Source of the DNA: RXIX01 sp003989075
GTDB taxonomy: Bacteria > Pseudomonadota > Gammaproteobacteria > Competibacterales > Competibacteraceae
Assembly (NCBI GenBank): GCA_029780415.1
Contig: JAKOYN010000015.1
Span: forward strand, 1-62,219
Direction of reading: 5' to 3'
DNA length: 62,219 nucleotides
Of the stretch, positions 1 to 8,015 are shown one piece after another. Each line of letters starts with the position of its first letter. Position 1 is the first letter of the stretch. Both the position numbers and the translations under genes were made by a program. Below the pieces are notes generated by a model, which saw only the letters and a list, made by a program, of their open reading frames with translations, made no database searches and was not told where the DNA came from.

Positions 1-800
1 GCATCAGTTGTGGCAGCGATTGCAGCGAGCCCTACACCAGCGGCACTGTGGTCACCCTCACCGCCACCGCCGCCAGTGGCTCGACCTTCGCTGGCTGGAG
101 TGGCGCCTGCACCGGCACCGCCAGCACCTGCACGGTGACCATGAGCGCGGCCAAAACGGTCACCGCGACTTTCGCCCCGCCCCGCTACACCTTGACGGTG
201 AGCAAGGCCGGCACCGGTTCGGGTACGGTCACCAGTCGCCCGGCCGGCATCAGTTGAGGCACGGATTGCAGCGAGTCCTATACCAGCAGCACTGCGGTCA
301 CCCTCACCGCCAGGGCTGCCAGCGGCTCGACCTTCGCCGGCTGGAGTGGCGCCTGCACCGGTACCGCCAGCACCTGCAAGGTGACCATGGATGCCGCCAA
401 AGAGGTTACCGCTACCTTTACCCCACCCCGCTACACCTTGACGGTGAGCAAGGCCGGCACCGGTTCAGGTACGGTCACCAGTGATCCTGCCGGCATCAGT
501 TGTGGCAGCGATTGCAGCGAGCCCTACACCAGCGGCACTGTGGTCACCCTCACCGCCACCGCCGCCAGCGGCTCGACCTTCGCTGGCTGGAGCGGCGCCT
601 GTACAGGCACGGGAAGTTGCAGGGTCAGCATGAGCGTGGCCAAGACGGTCACCGCGACCTTCAACCGCTCCATAAGCAGCGGCTATCCGACAGAAGCAGC
701 TCTGCTCACCACCCTGGCCCCCGGTGCCTACAACGCCAGCTTGAGCAGCGCTGGCGCTACAGCGGGTAATGCCCTGGTTGAGGTGTTCGATCAGGATTAA
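1..800 (+). pseudogene. Repeat-domain surface protein, 3' part, interrupted by an in-frame stop
   Basis: The 5' end lies outside the window. Reading from base 3, the frame encodes a secreted-type repeat protein whose units carry CGSDC, TFAGWSGAC and a YTLTVSKAGTGSG strand, resembling InlB B-repeat/bacterial-repeat modules of cell-surface or exported proteins. At 255-257 a TGA replaces the TGT Cys codon found in the other two units; the same frame then continues uninterrupted to TAA at 800. The product ends in ALVEVFDQD. Because the frame is otherwise perfect, the lesion is recent or a sequencing error. The function, probably adhesion or matrix, is inferred from the fold only. Confidence 0.7.
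2..660 (+). repeat. Tandem 246-bp (82-codon) repeats, three copies
   Basis: The motif CATCAGTTG starts at 2, 248 and 494, giving an exact 246-bp period. Each unit encodes one Cys-rich beta module. Copy 2 is the most diverged and carries the TGA; copy 3 is one codon shorter near its end. High nucleotide identity between copies makes the array prone to recombination and to assembly collapse, so copy number may be underestimated. Confidence 0.9.
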
Positions 801-861
801 CCAGCCAACGGCATAAAAAAAGCCGGCGCAAGCCGGCTTTTTTTGTGGGCACATGACACAT
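769..861 (+). repeat. Direct-repeat block A (gene tail plus terminator)
   Basis: This 93-bp stretch runs from ATGCCCTGGT through the last codons (ALVEVFDQD, stop), the terminator hairpin and the string GTGGGCACATGACACAT. It recurs with only a few differences at 8971-9064 in the same orientation. The unit therefore includes coding and non-coding sequence, which argues for segmental duplication or recombination rather than protein conservation. Confidence 0.85.
815..844 (+). terminator. Rho-independent terminator of the repeat protein gene
   Basis: Seven A, GCCGGC, loop GCAA, GCCGGC, then seven T: a symmetric stem extended by A-T pairs, 14 bases after the TAA. It should work on both strands. 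Confidence 0.9.
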
Positions 862-1208
862 CGACCTTCAAAAAGAAAGGCGTTGGTGACTCATAACGCG
901 CGCAGGAGTCCGGTAAGACCACGGTTCGCCATGGCACTGGCGTTGACGGCGCGAAGATGACTGAGATAAGGACAGAGTGTGTCAATTATCTCAGAAATTT
1001 ATGAGCGATAGCTGACGCCCAAGTAACGCTTTAAGGCCAGCGCCGATAACCAGGTTTTCGCTTAGCTGATCAAGTAAATGGCCAAAAACCACACGGTCAG
1101 GGCCAAGTGGGCACACTGAAACAGGGTTCCCGCGATCAGGGACGTTTGCGCTCGGCAGTTATGGCACTGAAACGTCTTACGTCTCCGCTTGCACAGGACA
1201 TAATGACT
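862..1208. other. Intergenic stretch, no supported gene
   Basis: About 350 bases between the terminator and the IS1-like end. Short open frames exist on both strands but none has recognisable protein features or a good ribosome binding site. It could be decayed gene or mobile-element sequence. Confidence 0.5.
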
Positions 1209-1485
1209 GGTAGTGGTTCACTGAGGAGAACTGGGTTACGATGGGAAGATGAACTGTTATCCTTGTGGTAGTAAGCAAACACGCAAGCACGGGAAGACGG
1301 GGAACGGCAAGCAGTGTTACGGGTGCAGTGCGTGCAGGCGCAGTTTCCGAGCGAACCCTGAAGCATCGGGCTATACGGAAACGGCAAAGGGTCAAATCCT
1401 GCGGGCTTACCAGGAACGTTCCTCCCTACGGGGACTCACCCGAATGTTCGGCGTGTCGCGCAACACGATAACCGCCCTACCAAAT
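1209..1485 (+). mobile_element. IS1-family remnant with truncated insA-like gene
   Basis: The sequence begins GGTAGTGGTTCACTG, compatible with an IS1-type end (IS1 termini start GGTAATG). From ATG 1249 the frame encodes an InsA-like protein: a CxxC zinc-finger pair (NCYPCGS, then CYGCSAC), and a helix-turn-helix RGLTRMFGVSRNTIT. After about residue 75 similarity stops near 1478 and the remaining frame (to 1545) runs out of phase into the next gene. The insB part and the right end are missing, so this is a non-autonomous fragment lying immediately upstream of the glycosyltransferase, where it may have replaced the native promoter. Confidence 0.7.
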
Positions 1486-1498
1486 TGGCGGAGACTGA

Positions 1499-2623
1499 AT
1501 GATACATTTTCCGATTTTCCTATCCGTCGTGTTGATGGTGCGTAACCAGTCAGCAGAACTGCGCCCAGTCATTGAGCAAATGACTACTACGGTTGCGCCC
1601 TTGGTCAGTGATTATGAGTTGATCGTCGTGGACAATGGGTCTGATGACGATAGCGTAGCGGTTCTCAAGCGGTTGACGGGCGAGCAGGGGTTTCCCAACC
1701 TGCAAATCTACGCGCTGACCAAAGAAGTGGATGCGGACACGGCCTCTTGGGCCGGTCTGGAAAACGCGCTGGGGGATTTCGTGGCGGTCATCGATCCGTT
1801 GGCTGATGACATTCAGTTTCTGCCGAATCTGCTGGATCAGGCAGTATCGGGCGCTGATGTGGTATTCGCGGTCAACGAGCAAAAGTCAAAGCAGAGTCTG
1901 GCCTATCGCAGTTGCTCTTGGGTATTCAGAACGCTTTATCAGTGGTTCAATAGCATTGATATGGCGCGAGAAGCGCCGCCTTACCGGATCATCAGCAAGC
2001 GGGTGGTGAATTTCATTTTGCAGCACCCAACTCCGGCGCTGATCTATCGCCACTTACCGGCCACCGCTGGCTTTTCCAAAGCCAACCTGAGTTACAGCAC
2101 GCCGCCGAAAATCCATAGAAAAAAACGCTTGGGCGAAAGCATTGATCACGGGATGCGGTTGATGGTGGCGACCACGCGCGGGCCGATGCGGTTGATGACC
2201 TTGCTCTCGCTGTTCGGCGCAGTCGCTAATCTGGTGTATTCCATTTACGTCATCATCATCGCCATTGCCAAGGAAAACGTTGCGCCCGGTTGGGTCACCT
2301 TGTCACTACAACAGTCCGGGATGTTCTTCCTGTTTTCCCTAGTGCTGTTGATGCTGAGTGAATACATCCTGCACATGGCCCGGCTCAGTCAGGAAGGGCC
2401 GCCTTACCATGTGGCGCAAGAGTTCACCAGCGCGGTGATGACCCGCCGTCAGCGGTTGAACATAGAAGAGGCATGTGGAAGAGGCATGTGTCCCCCCCCC
2501 CGACACCGACGGCAACGCCGGTGGTCGCTCGTCATAGCGGTTAATTGGGGAACCGCATGGTGCTGTATGACGCGATCATCATTGGCGGGGGTTTTTATGG
2601 AACCGCTATTGCCTGTGAGCTGA
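1499..2623 (+). CDS. GtrB-like membrane glycosyltransferase family 2
   Basis: The N-terminal GT-A domain starts FLSVVLMVRN, contains the nucleotide-binding VVDNGSDDDS stretch and continues through about residue 220. Two hydrophobic segments follow at roughly residues 235-260 and 278-300. This is the architecture of polyprenyl-phosphate sugar synthases (GtrB/DPM1 class), which load a sugar onto undecaprenyl phosphate at the inner face of the membrane. ATG 1499 is preceded by GCGGAG five bases upstream. A run of ten C at 2492-2501 lies in the last codons: as sequenced, the frame runs to 2623 and overlaps the next gene, whereas with nine C it would stop at 2535-2537. The catalytic and membrane parts are unaffected. 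Confidence 0.8.
   Translation: MIHFPIFLSVVLMVRNQSAELRPVIEQMTTTVAPLVSDYELIVVDNGSDDDSVAVLKRLTGEQGFPNLQIYALTKEVDADTASWAGLENALGDFVAVIDPLADDIQFLPNLLDQAVSGADVVFAVNEQKSKQSLAYRSCSWVFRTLYQWFNSIDMAREAPPYRIISKRVVNFILQHPTPALIYRHLPATAGFSKANLSYSTPPKIHRKKRLGESIDHGMRLMVATTRGPMRLMTLLSLFGAVANLVYSIYVIIIAIAKENVAPGWVTLSLQQSGMFFLFSLVLLMLSEYILHMARLSQEGPPYHVAQEFTSAVMTRRQRLNIEEACGRGMCPPPRHRRQRRWSLVIAVNWGTAWCCMTRSSLAGVFMEPLLPVS
2492..2501 (+). repeat. Poly-C tract (C10) in the glycosyltransferase 3' end
   Basis: Ten consecutive C. One C fewer gives a tail PDTDGNAGGRSS and a stop at 2535-2537, neatly before the next gene. Ten C gives a long Arg/Trp-rich tail out of phase. It is either slippage-prone or a homopolymer sequencing error. 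Confidence 0.75.
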
Positions 2624-3663
2624 CGACCCGGCGCGGGTTTGCGCGGGTGGCGTTATTGGAACGGGAACAGAAGCTGCTGACTCGATCCTCGTACAACAAT
2701 CAGGCCCGGATTCACAACGGTTATCACTATCCCCGCAGTTTCACGACCGCTTATCGCAGCCGGGTCAACCTGCCCAGCTTTGTGCGCGATTATCCCGATG
2801 CGGTAAAGCGCGATTTCACCAAGCTCTACGCCATTGCCCGCCGCAACTCGAACGTCACCGCCAAGCAGTTTGTCCGGTTTTGCCAAGACATTGGGGCCAA
2901 GCTCGAACCCGCGCCCCAAGCCTTATCCACGATGTTTGAACCACGCCTGATTGAGGCAGTGTTTCTGGCGCAGGAATATGTTTTTGACGCCAGCGTGCTG
3001 GCGGTTCAGGCTGCGGCGGAGTTAAACCGCGCTGGAGTTGAAGTCCGCTTTGGCGCCCACGTCAACAGCATTCGGGCTGAATCGTCACGGTTGGCGGTTG
3101 ATTGTGCGCAGACCGTTACGGGCATCAGTGAAACGCTGACTGCGCGTACAGTGTTCAATTGCACCTACAGCGGCCTCAATCAGTTCAGTGGGGATTTCCC
3201 CGGCGCCCAGACTCGCCTGAAGCAGGAAATTACCGAAATGGCGTTGATGGAGCCACCTGCTACCTTGGCCGGGTTAGGCGTCACCGTCATGGATGGGCCG
3301 TTTTTCTCGATGATGCCGTTTCCACCTCGCAAGCTGCATACCCTCTCGCATGTCCGCTATACCCCGCATTTGCATTGGCTGGATCAACCGGGAATCGATC
3401 CTTATCAGCGATTGGAGAATTACGAGTGCGCAACCCGGGTGGATCGGATGGTTCGGGATGTAGCGCGGTACTTGCCAGCAGTACTGGATGCGCGTTATGT
3501 GGATTCGCTGTTTGAAGTAAAAACCGTGCTGGTGAAAAACGAAGGCGACGACGGGCGACCCATTTTGTTTGAAAAACATCCTGAATTGCCGGGGTGTTAT
3601 TCGATCTTGGGCGGGAAGATTGACAATATTTATGATATTTTGGAAAAAATGAATAATGAATAA
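2557..3663 (+). CDS. FAD-dependent oxidoreductase (DAO-like fold)
   Basis: The N-terminus LYDAIIIGGGFYGTAIA is a Rossmann GxGxxG dinucleotide-binding motif, followed by an acidic LLERE at the end of the second strand, as in glycine-oxidase/DAO-type flavoproteins. The 368-residue length fits. ATG 2557 is chosen because GGGGA sits six bases upstream; a TTG at 2545 is a weaker alternative. The 3' end overlaps the next gene by eight bases, so the two are probably translated together. Its place between glycosyltransferases suggests oxidation of a sugar or lipid-linked intermediate, but the substrate is unknown. Confidence 0.75.
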   Translation: MVLYDAIIIGGGFYGTAIACELTTRRGFARVALLEREQKLLTRSSYNNQARIHNGYHYPRSFTTAYRSRVNLPSFVRDYPDAVKRDFTKLYAIARRNSNVTAKQFVRFCQDIGAKLEPAPQALSTMFEPRLIEAVFLAQEYVFDASVLAVQAAAELNRAGVEVRFGAHVNSIRAESSRLAVDCAQTVTGISETLTARTVFNCTYSGLNQFSGDFPGAQTRLKQEITEMALMEPPATLAGLGVTVMDGPFFSMMPFPPRKLHTLSHVRYTPHLHWLDQPGIDPYQRLENYECATRVDRMVRDVARYLPAVLDARYVDSLFEVKTVLVKNEGDDGRPILFEKHPELPGCYSILGGKIDNIYDILEKMNNE

Positions 3664-4894
3664 TTCAATAGAAAGAGAAGTTCAATTTCTTGGTAATGAA
3701 TTCGATAGGTACTATATTTTTTTGATATTAATTATCGCAGGATTTTTTGCCTTTTCTACTAACATTGCTGTTAAAGTCGATGACAATTTTCATGAAGGAG
3801 AATATCTCGGCTTGGTGTGGCATATGATAGATTATTATAGAGGAAATACACCATTTCCTGTTCTAATTCATGGGGCTATGGATTATTTGCCAGTTCTTAC
3901 AGCTAAATATATTTATGGAGATGATTGCTTAATTATAGGCACAAGATTAATAAATACCATTATTGCTTTTTTAGTATGGATACTATTTCTTGATTTGTGC
4001 CGGATGACAGTTAATATTGCTAGTGGTGATCATATCGTTCATATTTTTTACCTTGTCAGCTTTACTTTTTTAGTGCCAAGACTCTATTCAGATGCGCTTG
4101 TTATACAGCAAAATTTCTTGAGCGTTAGAGATTTTTTTCTAATTTTAGCTACTTGGAGTTTATTTCGGATACATAATAATATAAGAGATCAAAAACCTAC
4201 TATACTATTCATTTTTATATGCTGTCTAGCAGTATCGGTTGGTTTGTATTGGAATTATAGTCGTGGAATTGTTGGAGCTTTAATGTTTTTTAGTTTTCTT
4301 CTAGCATTTATTATGAATCGATACTATTCGCCTATCTGGGTTAGTGTTTTTTCAATAATTATTTGCTTTCTTGCTTTAGAAATTTGGGGCAAGGCTGGCC
4401 CTTTATCCAGCAACTTGGAAAATATTTTTTACTGGATTAAAAATTCTCAAGAAATTTGGGGTACAAGTATTTTTTCTAGTACACATACAACACTGATTTT
4501 CTGCTTTTATTTGATCTTCACAGTAAGTATAACTATTTTAACATACATATCTATATTTTTAGGCAAAAAACATGATCGATATTTATATTCACTAATAATA
4601 AGCTTGGTTATAGCACAAGCCGTATTATTAAAATCTGCTTCAAATCGATTTACTCCTAATTTATTCTGGCCAATATGGCCTTATTTTTTAATTTTACTAT
4701 ACCTTGTGCCAAATATTTTTCCATACTTTAATAAAGAAAAAATAACAGGAACAAGCAAATTAATTTCTATATTAAGTAAAGCTTATTACTTAATCGTTAC
4801 AGAAGTCAAAAAAATAATGCTATATTATCCATCAAATGAGTTTAAAAAAATAAGTCGGTTTTTATTTTTTGTTGCTTTTTTTCTGTTTTTTTAG
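3656..4894 (+). CDS. Polytopic membrane protein, GT-C-like, 5' part of a frameshifted gene
   Basis: 412 residues with about ten hydrophobic segments and an early periplasmic-type loop containing DDNFHEGE, where GT-C glycosyltransferases keep acidic catalytic residues. It ends at TAG 4892-4894 inside a run of T. Adding one T to 4886-4892 continues the frame as LAFLVSNNSIRYIS and joins the next open frame, giving a protein of about 552 residues with the usual soluble C-terminal domain. Base composition is strikingly AT-rich compared with the flanking genes, so the gene was probably acquired separately. Likely role: transfer of a sugar from undecaprenyl phosphate to a surface glycan. Confidence 0.7.
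   Translation: MNNSIEREVQFLGNEFDRYYIFLILIIAGFFAFSTNIAVKVDDNFHEGEYLGLVWHMIDYYRGNTPFPVLIHGAMDYLPVLTAKYIYGDDCLIIGTRLINTIIAFLVWILFLDLCRMTVNIASGDHIVHIFYLVSFTFLVPRLYSDALVIQQNFLSVRDFFLILATWSLFRIHNNIRDQKPTILFIFICCLAVSVGLYWNYSRGIVGALMFFSFLLAFIMNRYYSPIWVSVFSIIICFLALEIWGKAGPLSSNLENIFYWIKNSQEIWGTSIFSSTHTTLIFCFYLIFTVSITILTYISIFLGKKHDRYLYSLIISLVIAQAVLLKSASNRFTPNLFWPIWPYFLILLYLVPNIFPYFNKEKITGTSKLISILSKAYYLIVTEVKKIMLYYPSNEFKKISRFLFFVAFFLFF
4876..4892 (+). repeat. Poly-T tracts at the frameshift
   Basis: Two T7 runs (4876-4882 and 4886-4892) separated by CTG. One extra T in either would fuse the two frames of the membrane protein. Confidence 0.75.
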
Positions 4895-5313
4895 CTTTTT
4901 TGGTTTCAAACAATTCTATCAGATATATATCTTTTTTTAAAAATGCTGCTTTTCCTCATAAGGATAAAGTTTTAGTTAGCAAGGAGATTTCCAGCGTAAT
5001 AGATAATATGGATGGAGTTCCATGCTTTTTTGCTTGGACAAATGAAGGAATTATAGCATTAATGTTAAAGAAGCCATTTTGCTCAAGATTCACGTATGCC
5101 GTTTATGCATCACGTAGCTACCAAGAAGAAATTATTGCTTCACTGAACAAAAACAATCCAAAACTGATATTGACTGGATCCGCATCCGTATCAGTGGAGT
5201 TTGATGATAAGCCAATGAGCAAAAGATTACCTAATGTAAACGATTTTTTAGAAAAAAACTATAAATTTAAATCACAAATATATGATTATATTATTTCCAT
5301 CAAAACCAAATAA
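4895..5313 (+). pseudogene. 3' part of the GT-C-like membrane protein
   Basis: An open frame in a different phase, starting right after the TAG and with only a TTG (4900) as a possible start. It encodes a soluble domain with a CFFAWTNEGIIALMLKKP stretch followed by RFTYAVYASRSYQEE, resembling the periplasmic C-terminal domain common after the membrane part of GT-C transferases. It shares the AT-rich composition of 3656-4894. No ribosome binding site supports independent translation. The best reading is one gene, 3656-5313, split by a one-base indel that is phase-variable, decayed or a sequencing error. Confidence 0.7.
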
Positions 5314-5341
5314 CATCAACGTCAAAGAGAGTTTAACTAAT

Positions 5342-6130
5342 ATGAACAATGTGCTAATAGGTTTCACCGGCTTTGTCGGCACCACTCTGCTAAAGCAGAA
5401 CAACTTTGCCCGTCTTTATCGATCAACTAATATCGGTGAAATTTCCGGCCAAGAATTTGATTTGATCGTATGCGCCGCCGCCCCTGCCCAAAAATGGATC
5501 GCCAATCGTGAACCCGAAGCGGATCGGCAAAACATTGAGCGTCTGATCAGGCATCTCAAGACCATCCAGTGCCAGACCTTCATCCTCATCAGCACCGTGG
5601 ATGTATTCAAGAGTCCGCTCGGCGTCACTGAGGACACAGCGGTTGATGAAGACGACTTGCAACCCTATGGCCTGCATCGCCGGTATCTGGAAACCTTTGT
5701 CGAATCCCACTTTCCCCGACATTTGATCGTGCGGCTGCCGGGACTGGTCGGACCTGGCTTGCGCAAGAACGTCATTTTCGATTTCCTGAATCAGAACAAC
5801 CTTGATGCCATTGATAGCCGGGGCGTCTTTCAGTTCTACCCGATGGTCAATCTCTGGTACGACATTCAAACCGCATTACAGGCGCAGCTTTCACTCGTCC
5901 ACTTGACTGCCGAACCGCTCAGCGTCGCTGAAGTCGCCCAAAATGGCTTTGGCCGAGTGTTTGAAAATGCTCTCGCCAATCCACCGGCGCAATACGATTT
6001 TCAGTCCAAACATGCAGGGCTGTTCGGCGGTCGCGGTGCGTATCAGTACAGCAAGCGCGAGACGCTTCAAGCGATTCGGGCCTATGCGCAGTCGGAACCG
6101 GTTACGCTCAAAGCGGCTGATCAGGCATGA
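5342..6130 (+). CDS. SDR-type NAD(P)-dependent sugar epimerase/dehydratase-like protein
   Basis: 262 residues. The N-terminus MNNVLIGFTGFVGTTLL has the GxxGxxG dinucleotide-binding motif. LISTVDVF matches the catalytic Ser/Thr region, and PYGLHRR occupies the YxxxK position with Arg instead of Lys. ATG 5342 is chosen because the Rossmann strand follows at once; an open frame extends upstream to 5282 but its sequence overlaps the AT-rich gene. GC content returns to the chromosomal level here. A nucleotide-sugar substrate is inferred from the glycan locus. The 3' end overlaps hicB by ten bases on the opposite strand. Confidence 0.75.
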   Translation: MNNVLIGFTGFVGTTLLKQNNFARLYRSTNIGEISGQEFDLIVCAAAPAQKWIANREPEADRQNIERLIRHLKTIQCQTFILISTVDVFKSPLGVTEDTAVDEDDLQPYGLHRRYLETFVESHFPRHLIVRLPGLVGPGLRKNVIFDFLNQNNLDAIDSRGVFQFYPMVNLWYDIQTALQAQLSLVHLTAEPLSVAEVAQNGFGRVFENALANPPAQYDFQSKHAGLFGGRGAYQYSKRETLQAIRAYAQSEPVTLKAADQA

Positions 6131-6519
6131 GAATCACGCCGCCCCAGCCCTTCCGCCAGCAGCATCGTCACCAAGGTATTCAGCGACGTGCCTTCTGCTT
6201 TGGCGCGGGCTACCAAATTGGCGTGCAAACTGCGTGGCAGACGTTGCATCAACCGCACCGGATCGGCGGATTCACCATGCCGGGTGGGTTTTGGAATAGG
6301 CTTTCCGAGATGAATACGCGCCGACATCCACGCCGAGAAGGCATCTCTGCCGTTAATCATCGCTTCCTCAATCGTTTCTCCATCGGACATACAACCGGGC
6401 AGGTCAGGAAACGTGATCAAATAACCGCCGCCATCCTCGTCGGACAATGGTTCAATGACATGTGTATACGCCTCAAAAGGAAATGACGGCTCGCCATGGG
6501 GGATCTTGATTTCGCTCAT
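6121..6519 (-). CDS. hicB: HicB-family antitoxin
   Basis: 132 residues. The N-terminal half has the degenerate RNase-H-like HicB core (YLITFPDLPGCMSDGETIEEA), which neutralises HicA. The C-terminal part (RLPRSLHANLVARAKAEGTSLN) is a ribbon-helix-helix/HicB-type DNA-binding segment for autoregulation. Its start overlaps the hicA stop by four bases (ATGA), showing translational coupling. The toxin-first order is typical of hicAB. Confidence 0.88.
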   Translation of the reverse strand: MSEIKIPHGEPSFPFEAYTHVIEPLSDEDGGGYLITFPDLPGCMSDGETIEEAMINGRDAFSAWMSARIHLGKPIPKPTRHGESADPVRLMQRLPRSLHANLVARAKAEGTSLNTLVTMLLAEGLGRRDSHA

Positions 6520-6761
6520 GATTGCAACTCCTTCACTTTATCCACCAACGCCACGAACCGACGCACATACACTGGTTTGATGGGCCGATGCGCCGGTACG
6601 CAAATATCCTCCTCCACGCCAGGGAAGGAAAATACATGATGGCTACCCCCTTCACTGCGCCAGTCGATGCCAAACTGGCTTGCGATGGACTTCAAATCGT
6701 CAATCCGCCAGTCACGCGGGTTGTTGCGCATTCGCTCAAGGGTTTTTTGCTGGACGCTCAT
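6516..6761 (-). CDS. hicA: HicA-family mRNA interferase toxin
   Basis: 81 residues with the dsRBD-like HicA fold. The active-site region EGGSHHVF supplies the conserved His (41/42), and the C-terminal HRPIKPVYVRRFV matches the family end. HicA cleaves mRNA in the absence of HicB. The start codon lies only five bases from a perfect inverted repeat, so little leader is left. The pair likely stabilises the accessory island or acts in phage defence, as known for type II modules; that role is inferred. Confidence 0.88.
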   Translation of the reverse strand: MSVQQKTLERMRNNPRDWRIDDLKSIASQFGIDWRSEGGSHHVFSFPGVEEDICVPAHRPIKPVYVRRFVALVDKVKELQS

Positions 6762-6766
6762 ACATT

Positions 6767-6792
6767 AAATAGTGTCATATACGACACTATTT
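6767..6792 (-). promoter_or_regulatory. Perfect palindromic operator of hicAB
   Basis: AAATAGTGTC, six-base spacer, GACACTATTT: a 10-bp perfect inverted repeat just upstream of hicA. On the minus strand a TTGATA (-35-like) followed 17 bases later by CACTAT overlaps the palindrome, so HicB binding would occlude the promoter. It is also upstream of the plus-strand gene at 6815 and could influence it. Confidence 0.8.
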
Positions 6793-6814
6793 ATCAATCA
6801 GAAGGGGCGATCCC

Positions 6815-7657
6815 ATGAGAATTGCGATTTCCAACATTGCTTGGGACGTGCGCGATGACGAAGCCGTAGCCGCGCTACTGCATCAATACGGCGTTGATGC
6901 TATTGACATTGCGCCCGGCAAATACTTCCCCGATCCCTGCCAAGCCACTTCGGCGGAAATGAGTCGGGTAAGCGACTGGTGGCGCAAACGCGGCATCGAA
7001 ATCACCGGGATGCAGGCGTTGCTGTTTGGAACCACTGGCCTGAACCTGTTCGCCAACACTGAAATACAGAGCGCCATGCTGGCGCATCTGGACGCCGTGT
7101 GCCGGATCGGCGGCGGTCTGGGCGCGACCCGGCTGGTGTTCGGCTCCCCAAAAAATCGGGATCGCACCGATCTCAGCGACTCCCAAGCCGAAACTGTGGC
7201 CGTGGAGTTCTTCCAGCGCCTGGGTGATAGCGCCAGCGCCCACGGGGTATGGGTTTGTCTCGAACCCAATCCGCCCTGCTACGGTGCCAATTTCATGACC
7301 AACAGCGCCGAGACGGCGGCAATGGTGAGCCGGATCGATCATCCAGCAATCCGTATGCAACTCGACACCGGAGCAATGACGATTAACGGTGAAGCGCCCG
7401 AAGCAGTCATTGCCCACTATGCCACTCTGATCGGTCATGTCCATGCCAGCGAGCCAAACCTGGTGACTCTGGGTGATGGCGGTTGCGATCATCATGCAGT
7501 GGGCCGGCTTTTGAACGCGACCCTACCGGAGCAGATCGTGACGATTGAAATGTTGGTTGCTAAGCAAGAACCGCCGCTGCAAGCCATCGAGCGCGCCTTG
7601 AATATCGCGATTCGCCATTACCGGGACGAACAAGCCGGGTGCGGAGCATCAATATGA
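6815..7657 (+). CDS. Sugar phosphate isomerase/epimerase-like TIM-barrel protein
   Basis: 280 residues of the xylose-isomerase-like AP-endonuclease-2 superfamily. Likely metal ligands are visible in the order expected: CLEPNP (Glu), QLDTGAM (Asp), GHVHASE (His) and ITIEML-type VTIEML (Glu) near the C-terminus. It overlaps the next gene by ATGA, so it is the first gene of a three-gene set with the SMR protein and GT2. Probable job: isomerising a sugar for the glycan; the substrate is unknown. Confidence 0.75.
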   Translation: MRIAISNIAWDVRDDEAVAALLHQYGVDAIDIAPGKYFPDPCQATSAEMSRVSDWWRKRGIEITGMQALLFGTTGLNLFANTEIQSAMLAHLDAVCRIGGGLGATRLVFGSPKNRDRTDLSDSQAETVAVEFFQRLGDSASAHGVWVCLEPNPPCYGANFMTNSAETAAMVSRIDHPAIRMQLDTGAMTINGEAPEAVIAHYATLIGHVHASEPNLVTLGDGGCDHHAVGRLLNATLPEQIVTIEMLVAKQEPPLQAIERALNIAIRHYRDEQAGCGASI

Positions 7658-8010
7658 AGTGGCTCATTCTGCTTTCTGGCATTGCCGCCAACGCCTCGGC
7701 CAGTGTGCTGGTCAAGTTCGCGATGCTGCCGCCGCGTCAATTTCCTTCGCTCAGTGATCCACTGGGCGCATTGAGCAACTGGCCGTTCTGGCTGGGACTG
7801 GCCTTGTATGGCGGCGCGTTTCTGCTCTATGCCGCCGCGTTGTCGGTGCTGCCCTTGAACGTAGCGCATCCGATCCTGACTTCGGGGGCAGTGGCAACCG
7901 TTGCCGTGTTATCGCTGGTGCTATTCCGGGAGCCTTTTCACTGGACGACCATCGCGGGCATTGTGCTGGTGATGGTCGGGGTGGTTTTGATTACCATCCG
8001 CGCAGACTGA
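7654..8010 (+). CDS. SMR/EamA-type small membrane transporter (flippase-like)
   Basis: 118 residues with four hydrophobic segments: KWLILLSGIAANASASVLVK, then WLGLALYGGAFLLYAAAL, then ILTSGAVATVAVLSLVLF and TIAGIVLVMVGVVLITI. The start at 7654 overlaps the previous stop (ATGA); an upstream ATG at 7639 is less likely. Proteins of this size and type in glycan loci (ArnE/F-like) flip undecaprenyl-phosphate-linked sugars, so it is the candidate flippase for this locus. A generic drug/metabolite exporter cannot be excluded. Confidence 0.7.
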   Translation: MKWLILLSGIAANASASVLVKFAMLPPRQFPSLSDPLGALSNWPFWLGLALYGGAFLLYAAALSVLPLNVAHPILTSGAVATVAVLSLVLFREPFHWTTIAGIVLVMVGVVLITIRAD

Positions 8011-8015
8011 GGTCA

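Noticed and set aside
255..257. Selenocysteine at the in-frame TGA (Cys position)
   Set aside because: The other repeats use plain Cys, the protein is a structural surface repeat, and no SECIS-like hairpin was evident just downstream. A point mutation or error is simpler.
797..985. 62-codon minus-strand frame through the terminator
   Set aside because: It reads through the hairpin and the repeat block; the same pseudo-protein arises at block B, a shadow of the repeat.
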